46,044 bases of DNA from Rhizopus sp. PT2906 (GCA_025529335.1 JAMYHX010000349.1:1-46044), one strand, 5' to 3'. Positions 20,819 to 32,699 are shown, numbered from the stretch's first letter. The notes: generated by a model from the sequence alone, not told the origin. Translations and numbers: made by a program.

Positions 20819-22128
20819 TTATCGTAAAGGGCTATAAGGTAAAGGCTTTAATATGGAAGAAGTCATATTATTGACCAAAGGAACTACACAAGATAGTTAA
20901 CATACGACGTTCCATCATTGGTTAATATGTACCTGTCTTTTGTACAGTCTCTGCCCAGCCCTCGGTATTCCATGCATCTTCTCTCGTTGTCTTTCGAGTT
21001 TGTAAATCACTGTATAAAAATGCGTTATTAAATATACTTTTTTGGAACAAATTCCTTAACTTACGGATAAGTCCACATATGATAAACCGTGTTCAGTTCC
21101 CCAAGCTGGGTAAACCAAGCACCTACTGGCTCACAAAACTTTCGACGACACTCGAGTCCTCTTCTCCTGTGTACATGCGGTGTGTGAAACGATCATATTC
21201 GCGTGTGAACAAGTCTGAATAACTTACCAGTACATTTCCCACTCTAACAATCGTCCAGGCTATAGAGAGAGAGGGATATAAGATTAAGGAACCGGATAAT
21301 CTATTCTTTTTTTTACCTTCAAGGTGTATTTACGAAGTTCATAAATATTATTTGTTACTTTAGGAGGGGAAGTCATCCAAAATGAGAATTCGAGCATCAT
21401 ATTATTTTGACGAGAAACCAAGAGAGGACGAAGGCGATTCATGAATTCGCTATAAGCCTACATTTTTTTTAGTTTATCTCTAATGCGTGTGTGTCTTAAG
21501 CCTAGTAAACTCGCTATTACCTCATCTTTGGATAAACGCTCCATGGTATGTTTATGGCCGGGATATCCCTTGTACTCCCAAATATGAACTTATTACCCGT
21601 ATCTTGTTTAGTGAACAGTAAAAGGATGTACCTTACACATATACTTACCAAACGTATCTTGTTCTCCAATCTCGACAGACCAACTTCCACACAAGTGTAC
21701 GTTGTTTGCGGGATCGTTAGCGATTAAAGGCATATACTTTGATCTATTGACATTATTAAGAGATACATAATCTTACCCTATGATTATACTTACACTAATT
21801 CAGTGTATTCATTGACTTTATCAGGCTTAACATTGTGTACTATAGGCATTAATGAGATACATGTGACTAGATAAACTAGCAATAACTTACTTTGAAGTTC
21901 ATGGACATATTTTCCTCTTGCTAATACCTTTGAATGAGTTTGGTTCTCTTCTTCTCTTGTCTTTTTTGAGCCATAAAGAACAGCTTCGATAATTTCATTT
22001 GCTCTACCCTGCTTTGGTGGTGTAGATTCCTGTTCCTTTAGAGAAAGAGTAGGAAAAGGGCGAGCTAGACGAGCGGTAGTATATAAAGTACGAGTGGTTA
22101 AATAAGATTTACTGATTCTTGACAACAT
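20819..22128 (-). CDS. NIPSNAP-family mitochondrial protein
   Basis: Nine small exons on the minus strand: complement(join(20819..20883, 20933..21009, 21065..21166, 21228..21259, 21317..21457, 21521..21588, 21649..21743, 21794..21839, 21891..22128)), 287 aa. All phases fit. Residues 1-35 are rich in Arg/Ser/Thr and lack acidic residues, like a mitochondrial presequence. Two NIPSNAP repeats follow: KPDKVNEYTELVSKYMP...GSWSVEIGEQDTFVHIWEYKGYPG and NIYELRKYTLKPGRLLEW...GAWFTQLGELNTVYHMWTYPDLQTR, with LLVSRQNNMMLEFSFW between them. The C-terminal VPLVNNM...ILKPLPYSPL matches the usual NIPSNAP ending. The molecular role is poorly known; animal members are linked to mitochondrial quality control. 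Intron 1 (51 bp) has no stop in frame. It shares a 236-bp divergent promoter with the lipase gene. Confidence 0.92.
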
Positions 22129-22364
22129 TTTTAATAAAAAAAAAAGAAAAGAAAAAGAAAAGAGAAATAGAAATAAAGATAGTTTTTAACTGATGGCTGT
22201 GTACGTCACTGATGCTTTCTCACAACCCTCACTTGCATAAAAGGTACAACGGCCATCGCCTAAAATATTAATTCAAAATCCGAACGAAATAATCGGAGGT
22301 GTAATTATTGATTTTAAACTCAATATAAAGGCATTTCCTTTTTTTTTCCTCTTTTTATTAAAAC
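22129..22364. promoter_or_regulatory. Bidirectional promoter, NIPSNAP / triacylglycerol lipase
   Basis: Only 236 bp separate the two start codons. The region has an A/G-rich leader on the NIPSNAP side and a T/C-rich leader on the lipase side. TACGTCA (22202-22208) matches the core of ATF/CREB-type sites, and GGCCATCGCC occurs near 22251. Functional use of these sites is an inference. Confidence 0.4.
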
Positions 22365-22848
22365 ATGGTTAAAAATTCAGAAAACGCAGTAAAGAAGACA
22401 ACTAATAAAATTATAACGACAGCCGATGATTCCGGCACACGACGTTTGGATCATGAAACGGATACCAGTTCATTAAAGTCGGATTATGTGAATGAAATGC
22501 ATGTAGCTGACTTTATGAACGCACTTGCATATGACCCTATGTCCATGGATGCAGAGCATATATCCGCTTGGACAGACGCACTTCCCGGAAGATCAGTCAG
22601 ACAGAATGTAGACAAGAAGTTAAAAAGATCTAAACGTCGATTGAAACAACAAGAAGCTGCAAAACCAAATGGCATTTCTTATTCACTCTTACGATATCCA
22701 CTTATAGTAATTATTCTATTACATAATATACATCTTAGAACTCACTGCAGACATAATAGTATATCATTGGTTGTATCATGGCCGTCGAACTTGTTGCTTA
22801 TATTTCATTACGTCAAATTGTTCGAATTTGGGAAAATGTAGTTAGTTG

Positions 22849-22904
<56 letters not shown>

Positions 22905-24785
22905 TTGATCCCCAAAACCCCTTTATTGACAGTTTGTGTTTCAGGCGAGGTGAAAAAAAAAGATTGCGTGATAAGCTTCGTCAGTCAAAGAGCTACAAAG
23001 AATGGTGTGAAGCAGCAGATAAACTTGATAGATATATGCATAAGGATGAATGGAAGAAGACTATCCCTTATGCTTACTATGACTATAGATTATTACAAAA
23101 AGTAGTTAAGCATTTGAAAACGTATAGGGAAGGTGATACAGTAGAAGATGCCTTGAAAATGATGGATGTGCTCTACGTCTGCTTAAAGCAAAATTTTGCT
23201 GGCATTGAAAATGAACAGTTGTACAGCAATACCTATCTAGGAACAAAGGTTCTTATTGAAGAATACGTAGAGGAAGGTACACCATTCATACTCCATTGTT
23301 ATATAAACACATTCACATTTCTCTCTCTCTTTTTTTTTGCTATATATAGTAACAAGATGTATTGAAGCACTTGCAAGAAATCCACATGTTCCTTTAGATG
23401 AAAAACGACTAGCTTTTAAACTATATGCCAAGAACTACGGTCGAACAGCATTTTGCTTATCAGGAGGCGCAGGATTTGGCTATTATCATCTAGGTGTCAT
23501 ACGTGCCTTATTAGACCGTGGACTGCTACCTTCTATCATCACTGGAACATCGGCTGGGTCACTTATGGGGGCAATTGTCTGTACTCGATCCAATGAAGAA
23601 CTACATGAAATCCTAAATCCCCAATTAGCCCAAAGAATTCGTATTGTCGGTGATAGTTGGAAAACATTGATCGCACGTTACATAAAGACAGGAGCATTAT
23701 TCGATCCTGAAAGATGGTGTCGAGAGGCTATGTGGTATTGTAATGGTTCCTTGACATTTAAAGAAGCATTTGAAAAGACAGGACGTATATTCAACGTGTC
23801 AGTGATCCCTTATGACCCTCACTCACCGCCCAAACTATTGAATTACATAACTGCTCCCGACTGTGTGATTTGGAGTGCTGTTCTAGCTTCATGTGCTATT
23901 CCAGGAGTAAGTTAATGTGTGACATTATGCTTGGCAAACAGTTTTTTTTTTAAATATAATTTGTATAAATAGATATTACCGGCTGTTGTACTCATGCAAA
24001 AGAAACCCAATTCAGAACACCTGATTCCATATAACTACGGACATAAATTTAAAGATGGAAGTTTGCGTACAGATATACCTACCTTAGCCCTCAATACTCA
24101 GTTCAACGTGAATTACACTATTGTCAGTCAGGTGAACCCACATGTTCATCTATTCTTTTACGCCAACCAAGGAAGCCCTGGTAGGCCTGTCACTCACCGA
24201 CAAGGACGTGGTTGGAGAGGTGGATTCTTGGCATCAACGATTGAACAGATGCTAAAATTAGACCTAGCCAAATGGATGAAAGTGATACGACATTTGAAAC
24301 TGCTCCCCAACATTCACGATCAAGACTGGAGTTCTGTATTTTTACAAAAATTTGATGGCAGTGTAACGATATTGCCCAAGACAGGTCTTATGGACTGGTT
24401 TTATACTGTTGCAGACCCTGGAGAACAAAGGTTGAAAAAACTAATGTATATGGGACAATTACGCACATGGCCCAAGGTATCCATCATATCCAATCGTCTA
24501 CGCATCGAGACAGCAATTGAACTTGGACGCAAGATAACAAAAGAACAAGGAAGGCATGATGCAAGTGACGTAGATACTGAAGATGAGAATATATTCCTTA
24601 GTGGTCGTCGTGCTAGTATGCCAACTACAGACGAAGAACAACATCGTCGTCGAAAATTCATGGCACAATTCAATGATACCATCGCATTAAAGAAAGGAGG
24701 AGAAGAAGGAGACAGAATAGGAGAAAAGGAATTATTAACTGATGATCATGATAGTCATAGTAGCCATGGTGACAGTTCCAGTTAA
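22365..24785 (+). CDS. Patatin-like triacylglycerol lipase (Tgl3/4/5, SDP1 type)
   Basis: Five exons, join(22365..22706, 22760..22848, 22945..23276, 23350..23906, 23973..24785), give 710 aa. The family hydrolyses triacylglycerol stored in lipid droplets. After a polar N-terminus comes a hydrophobic segment (SLLRYPLIYIIGCIMAVELV, about residues 106-125), then the WRGEKKRLRDKL and SYKEWCEAADKLD motifs typical of the DUF3336 region. The patatin domain follows: oxyanion loop LSGGAGFGYYHLGV, nucleophile Ser in GTSAGSL (about residue 321), DPERW, and the catalytic Asp in FKDGSLRTD (about residue 467). The QVNPHVHLF and SVTILP motifs near the end also match Tgl/SDP1. The C-terminus is charged and His/Ser-rich. 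Intron 2 (22849-22944) is the longest at 96 bp because of a 45-base A run. With perilipin in the same window it points to normal lipid-droplet turnover. Confidence 0.93.
22857..22901 (+). repeat. 45-base A homopolymer inside an intron
   Basis: Forty-five consecutive A residues lie in intron 2 of the lipase gene, just after the donor GTAAAAGT. Other T/A runs in the window are under 25 bases. The acceptor remains intact, so the gene is probably not affected. The exact length may be unreliable in an assembly. Confidence 0.85.
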
Positions 24786-25363
24786 AAGGGATTTTTTATT
24801 GTTTTTATCAATAAAATCTGTGCGGTATTCTAAAGAAACTTTTTTCAGGTACAACAAAAACAACATTTTACGTGCCTGATCCGTGTACAGATTAGATAGA
24901 ATGTGTTGCAAAGAACCATTTTGTATTACAAAACATGGAGAAAGTCAACAAGAAAAAAAGAAAAAAAAAGAGGTCCTTGCTTTTTTATAAATTTTTTTAA
25001 ATAAAAGTAGGTTGCACGACAGACGCAAGATGATTCTCCGCGTTGATTATTTATTTTAAATGAAAAGGAAAACAATAAACAAAAGAGAAGAGAAAGAGAG
25101 AAAGGGGGGAAGAATTAATAATTAGTTTCTCCCAAAATAAAAGGGAAAATCAGTCTCTCTTTTGCTTATGGAAAGGAGATTGAACAACCGCCCTACTTTT
25201 GATCCCTGTTTCCCGTTGGGAAAATCTTGTGTTTGAGAGTTCTACTTTTTGTGTAAAGTAAATTTAGTTTCTTTTCTTTCTTTTCTCTCTATTATTTTAC
25301 ATACTTTTTTTTTTCGTAATATACATATTCTGTATATACAATAATAGTACATAATTATTCATA
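24786..25363. other. Intergenic region, lipase end to ankyrin gene
   Basis: 578 bp with a probable lipase polyadenylation signal (CAATAAAATC near 24809), purine-rich runs around 25080-25110 and a T/C-rich leader from 25260. No gene, RNA or repeat is recognised. Confidence 0.4.
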
Positions 25364-27180
25364 ATGCTTCCAACTTCAATGAATGAAGACACACATGCTT
25401 TTCAACGGATGCAATTGCACGATATATCTGAAAATGAGACTATCAGTGCACAAAGATCGATGAGTCCCAAAGAGGCTTTGATGGCATTAACCCATCGTGT
25501 ATCGGACGAAGAGTTGAAACAAGCCATTCGAGCAGAGATCAAGCGACTTGTGGCCAGTTATGATCGCATAGTAACTATGCTTCAACAGCGATCAGAGATA
25601 CTCGAGCAAGAATATGAAAATTTACAATCAGCTGAAGAAAGTTACCAACGACGTTATGAGAAGGCCGTGAGAGAGATGCAATTTTACAAGAAAAAATACG
25701 ATAAATCAATGGAATTAAATAAACAACTTGTCGGCCGACCACGAAGTCCCTCAATGGACTCAAATAACTCATCCAGCTATGACGGTTCTAGGACGCCTTT
25801 CATTTCTCCACCTTTTTCATTCGCGCCTGCCCCTACACCAGAACCTGCTACTCATGCATTCTATCACTCACCTCCACCGCCTATTCCCCAAAGCCCACCT
25901 CCCTTACCAGATATGCGAAGTCGTCATCTTTCTCGATCCTCATCCTCGTCCACATCCTCTTCTTCTTCCCACAATCTCACAAGTAATAACAGCAATAATA
26001 GCAACTGGGCCTTTGATTCTTTACCAACCCCGCCATTACCTCGTATTCGACAAAACTCTACACTCAGTGGTAATTCGGATAACGATAAATCAATGCAAGC
26101 CAGAAAAGGTTCTTGGTCAAACGAGTCGCCTACTACTGCCAATCGAACAGTGAATGTCAGCCATTTGAATCCTTCAATCATTCAACAGCGTAAAGTAGAC
26201 CCAATTGCCTTTGGTGGATCTGATGCACTTTGGGATACTATTGCTAAGAGTAAATCTGTGGACACAACTTTGGAGAAAATGATAAGGTAATTAATAATTA
26301 GGAACAAAGGTTGTTTAAGGAGATACTAACTCTATTATGCAAAAAAGTAATTTCTTGAGAAGAGGCGGATCTCCTAATACAGCAAAGCAATCACCAAGTT
26401 TTAAAAATATAAAATATGGCTATGGTATGCTACATGCCATGATAGCTATTAAGGCAACGTCATGTATAGACTTACTGCTACAGCATGGAGCAAATCCTAA
26501 TGCGATGACACTAAGTGATGTAGAAGAAGACAAGATAACTCCAGTTTATTTAGCTGCAAGTATGGGCTGGCTCCCAGGTTTGCAAACTTTAATTGAGGCT
26601 GGTGCAGACCTCGTGATGGCGAAAGGTGCAGGTGTCAAGAATAAAACGGCGCTCCATGTCGCAGCCGAGCACTGTCATATCACTGTTGTAGAGTATATTA
26701 TCTCGGTGACATCTCCAAAATATCACCTACAGGTTGATACAACAGGTAAGAGAAAAAATAGTGCGTTTAGTCAATATTAATTCATTTGTACTAGGTGCGA
26801 GTGCTTTACATTATGCTGCTGCTTCCGGGCATGCAGACCTCGTTGCATTTCTAGTACAAACATGTCAACTACCAGTAGAACAAGCAGATGCGAGAGGTGA
26901 AACGCCTTTACATTGGGCATCAAGATATGGACACCTTGAAGTAGCATCTTTATTGATTGAACGATGCGGCTGTGATTTCAACTCTTATGTTCCCCGAAAA
27001 GTAATGACACCACTAGACCTTGCTAAGGCTGGTAATCACAAACGCTTAATGGAGTATTACAAAAAGATTGGAGCATTAACGACAAAAAAGATGGATAAGA
27101 AGAGAGAAGAAGAACTGGAAAAAGAAGTACCCATTCATTTGGAATCTGCATTATCAAAAAATGGCTTATTTGGATTTTAA
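25364..27180 (+). CDS. Ankyrin-repeat protein with N-terminal coiled coil
   Basis: Three exons, join(25364..26286, 26348..26745, 26795..27180), encode 568 aa. Residues about 45-125 form a heptad-rich helix (AEIKRLVASYDRIVTMLQQR, then QEYENLQSAEESYQRRYEKA), followed by a Pro/Ser-rich linker with SPPPPIPQSPPPLP and poly-Ser/Asn runs. The C-terminal 220 residues hold ankyrin repeats: CIDLLLQHGANPNA, TPVYLAASMGWLPGLQTLIEAGAD, TALHVAAEHCHITVVEYI, SALHYAAASGHADLVAFLV and TPLHWASRYGHLEVASLLIERCGCD. It is probably a scaffold or adaptor that binds other proteins; no catalytic domain is present and I cannot assign an orthologue. Both introns have good donors (GTAATT, GTAAGA) and the ankyrin pattern runs cleanly across the second. 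Confidence 0.85.
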
Positions 27181-28113
27181 TTAAAAATAATGAATAATAA
27201 AAAAAGTAGTATCCGTTTTATTCTTACAAGATGTTATGGACAGTACATTAAATCCAGGAGCACCACTACCCTTTTGGAGGTCTTCTGAAGGGGGAGGGGA
27301 TACTGTTCACATCACATGCCTGTAAAAGTTGTACCGCTATGAAATAGGGGTGTAAAAAGACTCTCTTTTATTTAAAGTGGTTCTTGGTGCACTAATAAAC
27401 TGATCACAAAACACTCTTATTTTCATAAATATCACTTAACAATTCAGGAAAATGAACAGTTTAGTGCAATTGCCGCTCACCCGACCCAATATCCAGAGAT
27501 ATTCTGGTTGAAGCATGCAATTATCGACTATATGCTATTATCCATGAACTAAAATGGTACAACTTGAGGATACCTTCGATGGAGCAAGGCGTTATCGGCT
27601 TCATTGAGAAATCGAAAAAATTGACTGGAACGGCTTGTGTGATATAACAAAAAGAAAAGGCTAAAATAGATTATATCGTGTAAATACATATAAGCTACTC
27701 TACTTCTTTATTTACAGAAAACAACATTTTTACCATTTTCTTTGCTGAAAGGCTGTATGCTTTGTCTCTGAACCTTTTTGGCCACATCTTTTGCGTCTTG
27801 CCCAACTTGAATGACGGTAAAACTGAAATATCCTTCCTCTGACTTTTTTTATAAAATTCGTGCTTTTTTATTATCAGGCACTTGCTGCTTTTTACTTCAC
27901 CTTGTCGATCATCTGGGCTGTCTTGATTTCTAAAGAAGCAATACTGCTGTTACTGCTCTTGTTTTACTTCAGCTGACAGCGATAATAAGAGTCACAAGAT
28001 TTTGCTGAAATCCCTTTTGCAGCCAAAGTCTGACGGGTTCCTTCTGACAATCATTCTTTTTACACTTTATTCGCACACTGGTAAAAAAAAAATGATAATT
28101 TCAGACAATAAAA

Positions 28114-28197
28114 TGAGACAACAATTAATGATAAAAGAGAGCCCATCAGAAGCAAAAGCAATGAGATATAAAAGAACTGTTTAGTAAATCGGTTATT
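28114..28197 (+). repeat. Dispersed repeat, copy B
   Basis: This copy shares ordered blocks TGAGACAACAA, ATAAAAGAGA, AGAAGCAAAA and TTTAGTAAATC with 13446-13522, in the same orientation, with an extra ~15 bases between the third and fourth blocks. It lies in a spacer, like copy A. Confidence 0.55.
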
Positions 28198-28344
28198 AAA
28201 TTGATATTAAATACCTACATTATAAAGAGAAGCAAGAAAAGTGAATAAACTTAAAAATATCTCACCCGAAGTGTATCCTGGGTTAGGCTAGCGGTAACCA
28301 GCTCGGAGCCAAAGGAGTGGAAGGGGTTGAATGTGTGCCTGGGG

Positions 28345-28495
28345 CCAAAGTTTGGTAAGAACCAAACTACCCCCAGCTAGCACCGGTACTGGTTCGATTT
28401 TGATCTATAATACTGTATGTTAGTTTCTTACGAGCAAAGAATATAACATACCTTAGAGCTAGCTGGGGAATAGCTGGTCTTACTTTTTGGTCCAA
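28345..28495. repeat. MITE-like inverted-repeat island
   Basis: CCCCAGCTAGC (28371-28381) is exactly inverted at 28458-28468. The similarity extends outward with mismatches to arms of about 37 bp (each with GTAAG and CCAAA blocks), separated by about 76 bp. The left arm itself holds a perfect 8-bp hairpin (AGTTTGGT at 28349-28356, loop AAGA, ACCAAACT at 28361-28368). A GGTTCGATT sequence near 28391 resembles part of a tRNA B-box. It could be a miniature inverted-repeat element or a structured RNA; no protein is encoded. Confidence 0.5.
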
Positions 28496-28909
28496 AGAAG
28501 AAAAGAAAAAGAAGTCAAGATCAGACTATCTAAACAAAGTTTCTGACAACTTTTCATTTTGTATAAAGCCTTGACCACATTTATCTTTTCTCAAGAATAT
28601 CAAGTTCACTTTATGCATTATTGAATGTTGTCTTTTAAACAATAAAGAAGACATCAAGTGTTTAATTGTTATTGAGCTTATATTGTGCGAATGTTTTATA
28701 AAGATATATTTATAACTAGAAGAGTGTTTGTTTTTGTTGTTGATTTATTTTGAAGCACCGCTAAGGTCGTTGTGTGTGAAACAATAACCTCACAACATCA
28801 CGTTCCTTATTTCAGATACTTTTTTTTCTCTTGTCTTTCTTTCTTCCTCCCTCTTCCCCTCTTCTTTTTCTTTTTTCTTTCTAAATATAAACAAGTTACT
28901 TTTTATATA

Positions 28910-31505
28910 ATGGTGCTTGGTGTTAGTAATCCTTTTAGGTCAAAATGGAAACAAAAGTCGACAACTATTGAAATGAAGGACGAAAGCAGTACAACTGATT
29001 CCAAAAGAACCTCGGCTAAAAAAAGTAAAGATAAGATTGCACCGTTTAATTCAGATAGTCTGTTGAATGGAATTGGCGATTATATATTTCAATCCCCTTT
29101 GGGTGATGGAAAATTTAGTAAAGTCATCTTGGCCAAACATTATCTTTCAGGAGAATTGGTGGCAATCAAGGTAATAGATAGTGTCACTAGAATTTACTCC
29201 TTACTCACTTTGATTAGATGATTAACAAAAGAGCTCATGAATATCGTGTTATGTCAAGACTTGTCCGAGAAATATCATTAATGGAGATTTTGGACCATGA
29301 AAACATTGTTCATCTAAAAGAGACAATTGAGACAGCTGATGCACTCTATCTCGTTATGGAGTATGTCAAGGGACACAACTTGGAAGAATATCTAAAGTCA
29401 TTAAATAAAAGTTATTTGCCTGAACATGAAGCAAGACTTATCTTTCGTCAGCTGGTAAAGGCGGTAGATCATTGTCATTCAAAGTGGGTGGTACATCGAG
29501 ATTTAAAGGTAAATCCAGAATCATATATACGTAATCTTTGTATAATAATTATCGTCCGTAGGCACCAAACATATTGCTAACACCTGAACATCAAGTAAAA
29601 TTAGCTGACTTTGGTTTAGGAAATAGATTTGGTTTACATCGTCTAAATACAATCTGTGGTACTTGCAATCACACATGCATTGAGTCACGTTACTTAAAAA
29701 CTTTTGCTATATATAGGCTCTATGCTCTATTACAGTCCTGAAATCATCAGTGCAAGAGCTTATGTTGGTCCTGAAGTCGATTGTTGGTGTCTTGGCATCA
29801 TCTTGTTTAGAATGACTGCTGGCTATGAACCATTTGCCCATGCCAAAAGTAAGAAAAAAGAGACAAGAGTACGAAACTATAACTAATTTATTTATTTTTT
29901 TTTCTAGCTGTTTCTGAACTCAAAAAATATGTCATTGGCAGACATTATAAAATACCCACCCACCTGAGCTCTTCGTTACAGGACACTATCCAAAAATGTC
30001 TATCCGTTGAAAAGTACGAAAGATTATGTTTACGTTCGTGCCTCAGTGGTGATCCTTGGTTGAACAATTATGGTGAATTAGAAGACGTGTTTAGTGAACG
30101 TATCCAAAGCCCTTTTTATCATGCTATTGAAGCGACTGAAGCCTACGCTGCGTCAGGTCGAGCTGATGATAAGGCAAAACTTCAGATCGCTTCAAAAAAC
30201 ACAAAGATGGTCTGTAAACGTGATCTGGAGGAAGAGAAAAGAAGAGGAAATAAAGTTCCCAAGACGATCATCTATCACATTACTAATCCTTCAACCTACT
30301 TTACTGGACAAGCACCACACTCATCCAAGATGCCTATCGACCTGGACGCACAATCTGTCGTTCGTTCAGAGTTACATCAGAACATCATGGTTTCACTAAA
30401 ACAAATCAAGCTACAATCTATACACCAATTTACGGAATTAAAATCCCCTATTAGCCATCTATTTCGTAAATTTAAACGAGCCGATATCGTGATCGATCAG
30501 CATACCGAACCAAAACAGATTAGAAAAGCAGCATCTGCACTCAGCCTGTCGCAGATCTATCAACGCGTTGCCAAAGACCATATTAGCTACTATACCCTAC
30601 AGTGCAAAGTTAGAAGCGGGTCTTCAACTACAGTCGTATCAGGCTATTCTACGACATCTTCTACACTAACTGCTGTCGAGCGAAGGCCCAGACGACTCTC
30701 TCGCCGTGTGTCTGTCACATTCAATGCACAACAACAGCCCCAAGCACAATCAAAGGATGAAGAGTATGAACAGAGCCAAGAAGAGATGATCAAGATGATA
30801 CGACTTGTATGTGAACTTCTTGGTATTACCTACTATCAAAACTCGAGTCACCAACTTGTATGTTTACTCACTTTACGAAATTTCAAAAAACCAGCACAAT
30901 ATGCCACTACGCCAAACGGGTCATCACTATTTCGATCTAAACTATTCAACTCAAATGATAAACTGTCCGAAATGCACCGACAACATCAAAAGGCAACAAC
31001 TTCATCCTTTGCAAGTGTCAATTCTGCCAATCCAAGCTCGATTCAACACATCCATCCTGGATGGTGGACAAGACAAGTGCAACGACTATCATCCAACCAT
31101 TCTTTACTTACCTCTTCTTCAGCAGCTGTTGGTATGATGCTCAATAAGAAGAGGAGTAGTCATGACCTACTTTCGATGGGAAGAATGACACAGGAACAGC
31201 AGATGAAACTACAGTCTTCGAATAGTGAAGAAGATAATAATGATGGATACGTTATATTGACAATAGATGCACTCTCAGTTAATCATCAAAGTCATGATGA
31301 AGGACAGATTGTCGCTGTCAGATACTCAAAAGTGAAAGGATCAACCAAAGTATTTAAACTAGCTAAAGGTTGGATTCAAATGATATTAAAGTCTCCATCG
31401 ACAGACATGAGATCCGTAACAGCCAAAAGTAGCTATGACTGTGTAAGTCAGCATGCACAATATACCACCGCTACTAGTAACACCACTACCACATCCATTC
31501 ACTAA
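28910..31505 (+). CDS. Serine/threonine protein kinase, CAMK/AMPK-related type
   Basis: Five exons, join(28910..29170, 29218..29508, 29562..29658, 29717..29848, 29908..31505), give 792 aa. The kinase domain spans about residues 54-315: glycine loop LGDGKFSKV, VAIK lysine (87), HRDLK (180-184), DFG (200-202), activation-segment end CGSMLYYSPEII (a variant of the usual CGSPxYxAPE), and DCWCLGIILF. All catalytic residues are present. The long C-terminal half is basic and Ser/Thr-rich with RRLSRRVS-type sites. It ends with a region that may be KA1-like (EMIKMIRLVCELLGITYY, later GYVILTIDAL and VKGSTKVFKLAKGWIQMIL), split by a low-complexity insert. That organisation resembles Kin/Gin4/AMPK-related kinases, but I cannot name the orthologue. 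The short intron sizes (47-59 bp) and phases all fit. Confidence 0.85.
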
Positions 31506-31665
31506 ACATTGTACATCATATTACTTAATTGTCATCACATTTTATATCTCTTATTTGTATATGTCGCATATGTGTATGTATTACTAGTAAATAAATAACA
31601 ATCTGTATTTCTTATAAATGAATGGCTTATTTAAACAATGTTCATAGCTGTTGATGAGCAAGGTC

Positions 31666-31700
<35 letters not shown>

Positions 31701-31853
31701 TGTTTTTATTGTTTCTTTGTACTTGCTCTTTAAATTATTGGTATAAATAGCTGGTTTCTACATATAAAGGGGGTGATGATATAATGAGCGATATATGAGA
31801 TGTATAATAAGGATTCATAATAGGTAAAAGAATGTGTATTTTTCATATAAACT
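31506..31853. other. Convergent spacer, kinase / UCH-like gene
   Basis: 348 bp between two converging stop codons. It contains a (TG)14 microsatellite at 31667-31694 and AATAAATAACAAT near 31590, a likely polyadenylation signal for the kinase. No gene is seen. Confidence 0.5.
31667..31694 (+). repeat. (TG)14 microsatellite
   Basis: Fourteen uninterrupted TG units lie in the 3' spacer between the converging kinase and UCH-like genes. Confidence 0.9.
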
Positions 31854-32699
31854 CTATGGATGAAAGTGACCTTGTTCGACTAGAGCTTGTATAAATGATT
31901 GAATAAAAGGTATATAGTTGTGTCTCTTTCGGATATAGTTCTTTTTGTACATTTCATCTTTTTCGTCCTCCAAGCCAAGTCGTTCGTATAGTCTTAGGAT
32001 CTCATCATGTATCTGTAGCCAAGTATCTATCAAGCTTCCTTGTTTATTATGACTGATTGAACTGTAGATCTTTTGTTTTTCCTCATTCGGCAGTTGATCA
32101 GATCGACTACAATGATGTGCTAATCTGTTAGAAAGAAGTTGACCTCTTTTAATCCTTTCCTATATTCTGGATTAATTTTTGGTGATCAGTCAAATATCTA
32201 TTACTCTTCTTTTTTACACTGCTACTAAGTGCATGCACGTATTCTTCCTCCCAACGTTGACAACTTTTCCTCCAATCAGGTTGATGCTTGTCAAGCATAT
32301 TCTCTATCTCTTGTTTCATAAATAGTTTACTGGTCAGCTTTTTTTGGTATACTAGCTTTCTACTCTCTATCACAGCCCATATGGAAATAGGCAAGTCAAG
32401 TTCTTGGTACCTATCAACCTTTGTTTAGTCATCCCTCCCTTTAATATATGTGTATGTGTGTACATCTTGGCTTTTTTTACTAGCTCAGCCTGCATAAAAT
32501 CCAACCAGTTATCTTCGTTGCATGACGCTAAGATGCATGGTCCATCCTTTAGGGCGTCAAGTTCCCATAAATTACCTTGACGCAATACATATGAGACCGA
32601 ATGATACGTTGCGCCATCCACTTTCCGACGATATGGCCATGCACTTTTTAATTTATTAGATTATGCCTTTCCCTTCGTGCGCGCAAGGTATATATATAC

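Larger units (their letters stand above)
27181..28909. other. Intergenic region with repeats and an inverted-repeat island
   Basis: 1.7 kb without a recognised gene. It contains the dispersed repeat copy B (28114-28197) and a GC-richer island with inverted repeats (28345-28495), both listed separately. A T/C-rich stretch at 28818-28880 leads into the kinase start. Short open frames such as 28002-28184 have no motifs. Confidence 0.45.

Noticed and set aside
21317..21457. Possible frameshift in NIPSNAP exon 5
   Set aside because: On re-reading the bases at 21416-21432 the frame is continuous (RLRPLLVSRQNNM), so the gene is intact.
7417..24785. Interpretation of perilipin, KAS, lipase and NIPSNAP genes as a lipid metabolism cluster
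   Set aside because: They are separated by unrelated genes and transposon relics, lie in mixed orientations and show no shared regulatory motif that I can support.
27440..27560. A 30-odd codon open stretch starting after an AG that looked exon-like
   Set aside because: Too short, no partner exons and no recognisable motif.
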